Shown in pieces: positions 1 to 4,815 of a DNA stretch of 5,820 nucleotides. The DNA comes from an uncultured Spartobacteria bacterium (GTDB lineage: Bacteria > Verrucomicrobiota > Verrucomicrobiia > Chthoniobacterales > Terrimicrobiaceae), in the NCBI GenBank assembly GCA_903915315.1, contig CAIWSO010000231.1, forward strand, positions 1 to 5,820, read 5' to 3'. A program made the position numbers and the translations under genes. Under the pieces are notes generated by a model, which was not told the DNA's origin, ran no database searches, and saw only the letters and a program-made list of their open reading frames with translations. How positions within the stretch are numbered: position 1 is the stretch's first letter; every line of letters starts with the position of its first letter.

Positions 1-675
1 ATAGGCTGAAGCAATTTTTTGGTTGTTACGTAATATGGAAAAAGTCATTCCCAGTTTCACGCCATTGCTTGCACCAACATTTGCAACTATTAGTTCAGTG
101 TTCTCTTGAATATCAATAACCCTAGCCTCGTTCAAAGTGGTTACGGGTATACTATCTTTGTTTTGGGAGGAACTAAGAATATGAATTGTATTTCTTAATT
201 CTATCTCCAAATTTAACCGGACTTGCGGGTTAATATCCTTGGTTGTTTTAAGTAAAACTTCAAGAGATTCAGAAAGGGAAGTAATTCCACTTAGTGCTCT
301 ACTAGTGTTGTTTTTTAACACTCGGACTTCACTTACAGAGCTTAGCAATTTACTTTCTAGACTTTTGGGATCGAGAGAAACAGAGTTTAGACCTAAGACC
401 TCAACTTTTTCTAACAATGAGATGTTTTGTCTTTTTAATATTTCGGCCTCAATATTGGCTTGGCTTAAGCTTTGCGATAGCAACTTGATTTTTTGATCTG
501 CCAAAACAAGTTTTTCCTGCAATATACAAGGATCAAGAGAGTCTTCATGGGAAACGGATAGTTTCTCATGAGAACTACTAGATTCAAAATCTGTCAAAGA
601 GCTTCTTTCTTGAGCGTGCAATGTTGGAATTGCAGTCAAGAAAATGAGCGCTGCCGCCATAGCGACAACACCCAT
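1..675 (-). CDS. Secreted coiled-coil protein of unknown function, C-terminus cut by window edge
   Basis: The frame is open for 225 codons from ATG at 675 to the window edge, with no stop. An upstream in-frame stop at 690-688 limits the start to 675 or the second ATG at 660. Residues 1-21 form a hydrophobic segment ending in LHA before QE, which reads as a signal peptide cleaved by signal peptidase I. Its n-region has no Lys or Arg, which is unusual. Residues about 30-45 are Ser-rich. Residues about 50-170 are rich in Leu, Ser, Lys and Glu with heptad-like spacing, so probably coiled coil. Residues 182-225 resemble the small beta domain seen in several envelope proteins, with a pattern like V-x-N-x-G-x3-G-V-x2-G-M-x-F, here VANVGASNGVKLGMTF. 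I do not recognise the family. The gene starts 4 nt after the rpsS stop, so it is probably cotranscribed with ribosomal proteins. GC is about 37%, clearly below its neighbours. A periplasmic or cell-surface structural role is inference only. Confidence 0.82.
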   Translation of the reverse strand, partial: MGVVAMAAALIFLTAIPTLHAQERSSLTDFESSSSHEKLSVSHEDSLDPCILQEKLVLADQKIKLLSQSLSQANIEAEILKRQNISLLEKVEVLGLNSVSLDPKSLESKLLSSVSEVRVLKNNTSRALSGITSLSESLEVLLKTTKDINPQVRLNLEIELRNTIHILSSSQNKDSIPVTTLNEARVIDIQENTELIVANVGASNGVKLGMTFSILRNNQKIASAY

Positions 676-679
676 GTGA

Positions 680-958
680 TTATTTCGTCACTTTTGCGGT
701 GTGAGAACCGTGTTTCTTAAAGATACGTGTAGGTGAAAATTCACCTAGCTTGTGACCGACCATATTTTCCGTTACAAAGACGGGGATAAATGTCTTCCCG
801 TTGTGAACGTTAAAAGTATGACCAACAAAATCGGGCGTAATTGTACTACGACGCGACCAGGTTTTAATGGGTTTTTTCGTTCCCGACTCGGTCATACGAT
901 CGATTTTGTCGAGAAGCTTCCATTCAACGAAAGGGCCTTTTTTGAGAGAGCGTGCCAT
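680..958 (-). CDS. rpsS: 30S ribosomal protein S19
   Basis: This encodes the 92-residue S19 of the small-subunit head, which forms a complex with S13 and contacts tRNA near the A site. It begins MARSLKKGPFV, the standard S19 N-terminus. It carries the family signature across residues 33-80, including KTWSRRSTI, GHTFNVHNGK and the VGHKLGEFSPTR segment. The length is normal. The ATG at 958 lies 2 nt after the rplB stop, so translation is probably coupled; no strong Shine-Dalgarno sequence is seen. In most bacteria rplV follows directly. Here the next gene, 4 nt downstream, is a secreted coiled-coil protein instead. The identification is secure. Confidence 0.98.
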   Translation of the reverse strand: MARSLKKGPFVEWKLLDKIDRMTESGTKKPIKTWSRRSTITPDFVGHTFNVHNGKTFIPVFVTENMVGHKLGEFSPTRIFKKHGSHTAKVTK

Positions 959-960
959 GT

Positions 961-1809
961 TTAGTTCTTAGATTTAGACTTGCGACGTTGAACGATAAAA
1001 GTATCGCTAGGTTTGTGTTTCCGACGGGTTTTGAAGCCTTTGGCCAACTGACCCCAAGGCGACATCGGGTGGTGACGACCGCCGCCACCTTTGCTCTTAC
1101 CTTGACCGCCACCCATCGGGTGATCGACTGGGTTCATTACCATACCACGAACGTGCGGACGGATACCCAACCAGCGGCTACGACCCGCTTTGCCGGAAGA
1201 AACATTCATGTGGTCGGTATTGCCAACCTGGCCAATGGTCGCAAAGCAATCTTCGTTGATGCGGCGCATTTCACCAGAAGCTAATTTGACGAGAGCATAA
1301 CCACCTTCGCGGTTGGCTAAAATGGCAACAGACCCCGCACTACGAACAATCTGACCACCGCGACCAGGAACAAGTTCAAGGTTGTGTATCGAAGTTCCAA
1401 GCGGAATGTGTTTCAAAGGAAGTGCATTTCCAACGTTGGGCTCGGATTTTTCACCTGCACAAACTGAAGCTCCTACAGAGAGCCCAACAGGAGCGAGGAT
1501 GTAAGCTTTTTCGCCATCTGGATACTGAATCAAGGCGATACGAGCCGAACGATTGGGGTCATATTCAATTGCAGTAACTTGAGCTACGACATCACGACGA
1601 AGGCGCTTGAAGTCGATAATACGGTACCGGCGCTTGTGACCACCGCCGATATGCCGCATCGTAATACGACCTTGGTTATTGCGACCGCCTGTACGTTTGA
1701 TTGCCTCAGTGAGACTTTTTTCAGGCTTGGACTTCGTGATTTCAGCAAAATCAGGAAGGGCTTTGAATCGGGCTGACGGAGTCAGCGGTCTAAATGTTTT
1801 GATTGCCAT
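961..1809 (-). CDS. rplB: 50S ribosomal protein L2
   Basis: This encodes a 282-residue L2, a primary 23S rRNA-binding protein near the peptidyl transferase centre. The OB-fold RNA-binding part is at about residues 40-130, with GGRNNQGRIT, GGGHKRRYR and the AIEYDPNRSARIAL segment. The SH3-like second domain is at about residues 130-200, with the LVPGRGGQIVRSAG signature. The C-terminal conserved stretch NPVDHPMGGGQG holds His230, the counterpart of E. coli His229, which has been linked to peptidyl transferase activity. The following glycine is E. coli-like except that the usual HPHGGGEG reads HPMGGGQG. The basic tail QRRKSKSKN is typical. The length is slightly above the common 273-278 residues. 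The start lies 14 nt after the rplW stop, with a purine-rich AGAGAAAG upstream as a plausible ribosome binding site. Confidence 0.98.
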   Translation of the reverse strand: MAIKTFRPLTPSARFKALPDFAEITKSKPEKSLTEAIKRTGGRNNQGRITMRHIGGGHKRRYRIIDFKRLRRDVVAQVTAIEYDPNRSARIALIQYPDGEKAYILAPVGLSVGASVCAGEKSEPNVGNALPLKHIPLGTSIHNLELVPGRGGQIVRSAGSVAILANREGGYALVKLASGEMRRINEDCFATIGQVGNTDHMNVSSGKAGRSRWLGIRPHVRGMVMNPVDHPMGGGQGKSKGGGGRHHPMSPWGQLAKGFKTRRKHKPSDTFIVQRRKSKSKN

Positions 1810-1823
1810 GTTCTACTTTCTCT

Positions 1824-2108
1824 TTAGACAAGATTGATTTTGTCGCCCTCTTTGAGGGTAACAAAGGCTTTTTTCCAATGAGGCTTGCGGCCGAAGTCGG
1901 CGCGGCGCTCACGTTTTTTCTTGCCTGCGTAATTTGCCGTATTCACGTCCAATACTTTTTTATTGAAAATGACTTCAACGGCGCGCTTGATCTGAAGCTT
2001 GTTTGCCGAAGGTGGCACGCGAAAGACATACTTATTGAGCTTTTCGGAAAGAAGCGTTGCTTTTTCCGTGAGCAGGATAGTTTCAATGTGGTCGTAAACT
2101 TGATTCAT
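1824..2108 (-). CDS. rplW: 50S ribosomal protein L23
   Basis: This encodes a 94-residue L23, which binds domain III of 23S rRNA at the peptide exit tunnel and docks trigger factor and SRP. The sequence shows the family pattern: an early TEKATLL helix segment, NKYVFRVPPSANKLQIKRAVEVIFNKKVLDVNT as the beta-alpha-beta core, then the basic extended loop GKKKRERRADFGRKPHWKKAFVTL and a short terminal strand. The ATG at 2108 shares one base with the rplD stop (TAATG), so translation is coupled to rplD. The order rplD-rplW-rplB is the ancestral S10-operon order. Confidence 0.97.
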   Translation of the reverse strand: MNQVYDHIETILLTEKATLLSEKLNKYVFRVPPSANKLQIKRAVEVIFNKKVLDVNTANYAGKKKRERRADFGRKPHWKKAFVTLKEGDKINLV

Positions 2109-2722
2109 TACGCTAGTCTTTCAGATATTTTTTCCAATCCGGCACGGGTTACGATGATTTTGTCAAAGGCGAGCAACTGCTCTGTATTGACATCGGATGC
2201 ACGGGTAAGTTGAGCGCAGGCCACGTTGCGGGCCGCCTTGAATGTGTTATCGTCGAAACCCTCGGAAACAATGAGTGTCTTGCGAGCACTGGTCACTGTT
2301 GAGGACAAGAGTTTGACGAATTGTTTGGTTTTGGGCTCTGCTACAGAGAAAGCTTCAACAAAGAGAATGTCCCCATCGGCAATGCGGGCGCTGAGTGCTT
2401 TTCTGAATGCAAGCTTCTTGACAGCTTTAGGAGTATTTTTTGTGTAATCACGTGGCTGAGGCCCGTGAGCCACGCCACCACCGACCCAAACAGGACTAGA
2501 GAAATAACCAGCACGCGCACGGCCGGTTCCCTTTTGACGCCAAGGTTTGCGACCGGAAAGATTGACTTCCGCTTTGGTCTTGGCGCAAGCCGTGCCGCTA
2601 CGACGAGCTGCTTGGATTGCAACAACGACATCGTGGACAGCTTGGTTTCCCTTGGCTTCGTCTGTGATGAGATTGATATTGGCTTTGGCAGCTTCAGCTG
2701 ATGTGAGGACAGTGGCGCTCAT
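2108..2722 (-). CDS. rplD: 50S ribosomal protein L4, first ribosomal gene of this block
   Basis: This encodes a 204-residue L4. The protein binds 23S rRNA domain I, and its extended loop lines the exit tunnel. The loop is at about residues 51-92, with GRKPWRQKGTGRARAG and the GGGVAHGPQPRDY segment. Conserved C-terminal parts include PKTKQF, LIVSEGFDDNTFKAARN and LLAFDKIIVT. ATG 2722 is chosen over an in-frame GTG at 2752 because the sequence from 2722 (MSATVL) matches the expected L4 length, and the extra ten residues look unlike L4. No Shine-Dalgarno sequence precedes 2722, but the start overlaps the stop of a short upstream frame (ATGA), so coupling is possible. In E. coli, L4 represses its own S10 operon. 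Here rplD follows a structured leader with neither rplC nor rpsJ upstream. Confidence 0.97.
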   Translation of the reverse strand: MSATVLTSAEAAKANINLITDEAKGNQAVHDVVVAIQAARRSGTACAKTKAEVNLSGRKPWRQKGTGRARAGYFSSPVWVGGGVAHGPQPRDYTKNTPKAVKKLAFRKALSARIADGDILFVEAFSVAEPKTKQFVKLLSSTVTSARKTLIVSEGFDDNTFKAARNVACAQLTRASDVNTEQLLAFDKIIVTRAGLEKISERLA

Positions 2723-2805
2723 ATTAAAAGTAATCTGGTATCGACACAACACATCGCTGCCCCTTGCAGGCTCGATCTTGAGATGATGTGTTGCTTTGAT
2801 TTCAT
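2719..2805 (-). CDS. Candidate 28-residue leader peptide overlapping the rplD start
   Basis: This short frame runs from ATG 2805 to a TGA at 2721-2719. The TGA overlaps the rplD ATG as ATGA. An AGGGA stands 7 nt before this ATG, the best ribosome binding site in the leader, whereas rplD has none. A further in-frame ATG at 2820 would give 33 residues. The peptide begins MKSKQHIISRSS, contains Cys-Cys, and ends DTRLLLI. It does not resemble the L3 C-terminus, so it is unlikely to be a remnant of rplC. It may serve to load ribosomes onto rplD, or it may be a chance frame. Nothing here proves translation. Confidence 0.3.
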   Translation of the reverse strand: MKSKQHIISRSSLQGAAMCCVDTRLLLI

Positions 2806-2821
2806 TTGGATTTCCCTCATA

Positions 2822-2883
2822 ACCTCGATGCTTTTCTGTGATAAAATATCACGCTCAAGCGATACTGGATCTCATACCGAGGT
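2822..2883 (-). promoter_or_regulatory. Long inverted repeat in the rplD 5' leader, candidate regulatory RNA stem
   Basis: In the minus-strand transcript ACCTCGGT (2883-2876) can pair with ATCGAGGT (2829-2822), giving 8 bp with one G-U pair around a 46-nt interior. The interior holds the palindrome at 2838-2852 and a CGCTTGAGCG inverted repeat at 2852-2861 region. The 3' arm contains GAGG just before the ATG at 2820. The position, in the leader of an operon headed by L4, fits autogenous ribosomal-protein control, but the function is inference. Confidence 0.4.
2838..2852. repeat. Perfect 15-bp palindrome GTGATA-N3-TATCAC
   Basis: The plus strand reads GTGATAAAATATCAC, with two perfect 6-bp arms around AAA. 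It lies about 115 bp upstream of the rplD start and downstream of the promoter candidate. A three-base AU loop would make a weak RNA hairpin, so it could equally be a dimeric repressor operator. It superficially resembles CRP/FNR half-sites (TGTGA/TCAC), but the spacing is odd-numbered, so I do not assign it to that family. Confidence 0.4.
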
Positions 2884-2900
2884 GTAGCGGGAAGGGGGAC

Positions 2901-2926
2901 ACTATAGATGAGACGCAAAGTGGCAA
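2901..2926 (-). promoter_or_regulatory. Candidate promoter for the rplD-rplW-rplB-rpsS operon
   Basis: On the minus strand TATAGT (2906-2901) is a good -10 match. TTGCCA (2926-2921) resembles a -35 but is only 14 nt away, shorter than the usual 16-18. With the normal spacing no convincing -35 exists. An A/T-rich tract (2932-2950) lies just upstream and could act as an UP element. Initiation near 2895 would give a leader of about 170 nt before rplD. A promoter is expected here because the upstream gene is an unrelated lipoprotein and the gap is 260 bp. Confidence 0.35.
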
Positions 2927-2982
2927 GCGAAAAATAACAAATTTTTTCATGAGTGTGTGACTTGCTTGTTTACCTCGGGATT

Positions 2983-3216
2983 TCAGAACCGGAACTTTGG
3001 ACCAGTTGATGATGTCTCCAGCGAAACTCCACTCCTCCCAAAAGGTGTCTGAGGCGCATCGCTACTATATTTCACGGCCGATGGTGATGCAGCGGGCTTG
3101 ACTTCCGCTGACGGCTTGACTTCGGAGATCGTATTTTTTTTGTTTGAACATCCGATCAGAAAAACGAGCAGCACTATGGTTGCGAAAGTGGAAACTTTGT
3201 ATGTTGAGATTTTCAT
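2983..3216 (-). CDS. Small lipoprotein of unknown function
   Basis: This encodes a 77-residue protein with a classical lipoprotein signal: MKISTYK, a hydrophobic stretch (residues 8-21), then the lipobox LIGC with the lipidated Cys at residue 23. Ser follows the Cys, which in Lol-type sorting favours the outer membrane. The mature part is low-complexity, rich in Lys, Pro, Ala and Ser, with a short tandem repeat EVKPSA-EVKPAA (about residues 32-43). It ends GPKFRF. No enzymatic domain is visible. The start at 3216 is chosen over a longer in-frame start at 3327 because it puts the signal peptide at the N-terminus. The longer form would overlap the upstream gene. The gene begins 25 nt after the nucleotidyltransferase stop, so cotranscription is likely. 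I do not recognise the family. Confidence 0.75.
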   Translation of the reverse strand: MKISTYKVSTFATIVLLVFLIGCSNKKNTISEVKPSAEVKPAASPSAVKYSSDAPQTPFGRSGVSLETSSTGPKFRF

Positions 3217-3241
3217 TCTTTTATGAACGTCGGGCGAGTAA

Positions 3242-4210
3242 TTAAGCAGGTTCGCCCCCGTTACTGCAACTGGATTGGGTGACATTCCCGTTGGAGATAA
3301 CAGCATTTTTGAGTTGGCATCCGGCATCTACGTTTTCACCTGGCCAAACAATGACATTTTCCAGCCTCGCTCTGCCCCCCACAGAGGCCCCCTGCCCCAC
3401 GACTGTGGATCCAAGGATTTCTGCCGTTGGGTCAATGCTGGCGCCGTTCTGAATCGATACCGGCCATGTTTTCGGGAGATAGGAAATGGCATGCTGTCGC
3501 GAAGCAATAATAGAGTGGACTTCCATGTAAGAATTGACGTTGCCGATATCAAACCAATCTCCCCCATCAATCACAACCCCACCAATGCGCGCCCCGGAGC
3601 GCAAAAGTTCAACAAGGATGGGAATAATTGATACGACCGCCCCGTCCGGAATGTGATCAAGAACGGCTGGAGAAATAATACTGATACCGCTAAAAAGGCA
3701 GGCTGGCTCTGAGCGGCCTCCGATCAGTCCGCGCATATCTGTGATGAGTCCGCTTTGAGGATCCCATTGAATCCGGCGCTCAGTACCCACCGAACGAAGT
3801 GCAAGCGTGGCGAGATTTCCCGATCCCTCATGCGCTTGAAATAATGAGTCCAACGAAAAGTCCGCAAGCACGTCGCCATTGTAGACAACAAACGGCTCTT
3901 CACCCAGCAATGAAGCGGCTTTTTTGATTCCTCCCCCCGTCTCAAGAAGAACGGGCTCGTGTGAAAATTGAATCGGACAACCTCGGTAAATCGCCTCCTG
4001 ATTTTTCATACCCAAGAGGTCGGCATAGGCCTCTGCGCAGTGGTGCGTGTTTACGACGAAACGGCGAACCCCTGATGCCATGAGATGATCAAATGCAAAA
4101 GTGATGAGCGGTTTGTCAAAAATGGGAACCAAGGGCTTCGGGCGTTGATCTGTGAGGGGCCGCAGTCGCGTACCCAGCCCTGCACCAAGAACGAAAGCTG
4201 TGGTGATCAT
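3242..4210 (-). CDS. Sugar-1-phosphate nucleotidyltransferase (MurU/ManC-like) with hexapeptide-repeat tail
   Basis: This 322-residue protein should join a sugar 1-phosphate to an NTP, giving an NDP-sugar and pyrophosphate in the cytoplasm. The GT-A-like N-terminal domain has the nucleotide-binding loop LGAGLGTRLRPLT (8-20) followed by PKPLVP (Lys25). It also has ETGGGIKKA (90-98) for the sugar phosphate, the metal-binding NGD (111-113), and DWFDIG (218-223). ETGGGI, then LLGEEPFVVYNGDV, and FSGISI (173-178) are close to what I recall of MurU, the N-acetylmuramate-1-phosphate uridylyltransferase. Mannose-1-phosphate guanylyltransferases share much of this. Residues about 250-308 carry hexapeptide repeats (for example IDPTAEILGSTVVGQGASVGG), implying a left-handed beta-helix tail, which MurU lacks. 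The substrate cannot be decided from sequence. ATG 4210 fits the family N-terminus better than a TTG at 4240. It lies 51 nt after the acetyltransferase and precedes the lipoprotein. Confidence 0.88.
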   Translation of the reverse strand: MITTAFVLGAGLGTRLRPLTDQRPKPLVPIFDKPLITFAFDHLMASGVRRFVVNTHHCAEAYADLLGMKNQEAIYRGCPIQFSHEPVLLETGGGIKKAASLLGEEPFVVYNGDVLADFSLDSLFQAHEGSGNLATLALRSVGTERRIQWDPQSGLITDMRGLIGGRSEPACLFSGISIISPAVLDHIPDGAVVSIIPILVELLRSGARIGGVVIDGGDWFDIGNVNSYMEVHSIIASRQHAISYLPKTWPVSIQNGASIDPTAEILGSTVVGQGASVGGRARLENVIVWPGENVDAGCQLKNAVISNGNVTQSSCSNGGEPA

Positions 4211-4261
4211 TTTGCGAAAGGTGGGATGCCACTCGCGCAATGACGAGGCACAACGATATCA

Positions 4262-4720
4262 CTACTCATCAACGAAAACATAGCGCATTGGGCACATCGC
4301 ACTATCCGAGAAGCCATGCTTGAGATAGAATGGTCTAGCCTGCTCGCCCTTGTCCGTGAGGAGGGTGATACGCAGGAATTTTTTCTGCCGGGCGAAATCC
4401 AAAGCATGATTGAGCAAACGGGATCCGAAGCCTTGGTTGCGATGGTCTCGATGAATGACAAGATCCTCCAAGACCAGCACGAATCCGCCCTCGGCCGTGC
4501 TGATTGTGATTAAAAGATTGATCATTCCGACTATCATCCGCTCGTTGCGAATGACGAAGATTCTTCCCCTCGACGGTTGCTCTAGAATCAGGCGCAACCC
4601 GCGAAGTTGCTTCTCGCGATCCGGAGTGAAGTCAGCCTCTTGAGTGAACAAGTCGTGCAGCAACTCCGTGAGTTCGGAGAGGTCATCCAAAGTGGCGGGT
4701 TCGATCCTCAAATCTGGCAT
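4262..4720 (-). CDS. GNAT family N-acetyltransferase
   Basis: This 152-residue protein is a single GNAT domain, which transfers acetyl from acetyl-CoA to an amine. Motif A is at about residues 84-105, with LEDLVIHRDHRNQGFGSRLL, where RNQGFG (94-99) is the pyrophosphate-binding loop. Motif B is QARPFYLKHGF (127-137), with the Tyr commonly near the active site. The N-terminal part (IEPATLDDLSELTELLHDLF) is the usual first strand and helices. The substrate is unknown; free-standing GNATs of this size modify many amines. ATG 4720 gives the normal MPDLRIEPAT start; an in-frame TTG at 4759 would add 13 residues and is less likely. It sits 95 nt after mutL and 51 nt before the nucleotidyltransferase. 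Confidence 0.88.
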   Translation of the reverse strand: MPDLRIEPATLDDLSELTELLHDLFTQEADFTPDREKQLRGLRLILEQPSRGRIFVIRNERMIVGMINLLITISTAEGGFVLVLEDLVIHRDHRNQGFGSRLLNHALDFARQKKFLRITLLTDKGEQARPFYLKHGFSDSAMCPMRYVFVDE

Positions 4721-4815
4721 AGATCCATTTGCTATCTCACATTCCCTGAGTGCAAGCAATGCGACATCCTTGTTTTTTTAAATAAAATGCACTCCAGCCG
4801 GTTGAGCCCAGTTTT

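Noticed and set aside
1803..2213. 136-codon plus-strand open frame overlapping rplW and rplD
   Set aside because: It lies antisense to two conserved genes, its sequence is not recognisable, and it is explained as a shadow of the r-protein coding frames.
2321..2701. 126-codon plus-strand frame over rplD
   Set aside because: It is wholly antisense to L4, has no ribosome binding site of note, and its product is not like any known protein.
2723..2752. GTG start giving a 10-residue longer L4
   Set aside because: The extra residues do not look like L4, and ATG 2722 gives the normal length and N-terminus.
2837..2853. CRP/FNR-like site at the 15-bp palindrome
   Set aside because: The half-sites are 7 nt apart, not the 6 expected, and no regulator of that type is in the window.
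2855..2950. 31-residue minus-strand frame starting MKKFVIF, signal-peptide-like, between the lipoprotein and rplD
   Set aside because: No ribosome binding site at a proper distance, it covers the promoter candidate, and short hydrophobic frames like this arise readily from A/T-rich DNA.
2905..2982. Intrinsic terminator after the lipoprotein
   Set aside because: A/T runs are present, but no GC-rich stem with a U-tract is seen on the minus strand.
4721..4815. Terminator between mutL and the acetyltransferase
   Set aside because: The T/A tracts are not preceded by a stable hairpin, so cotranscription cannot be excluded.
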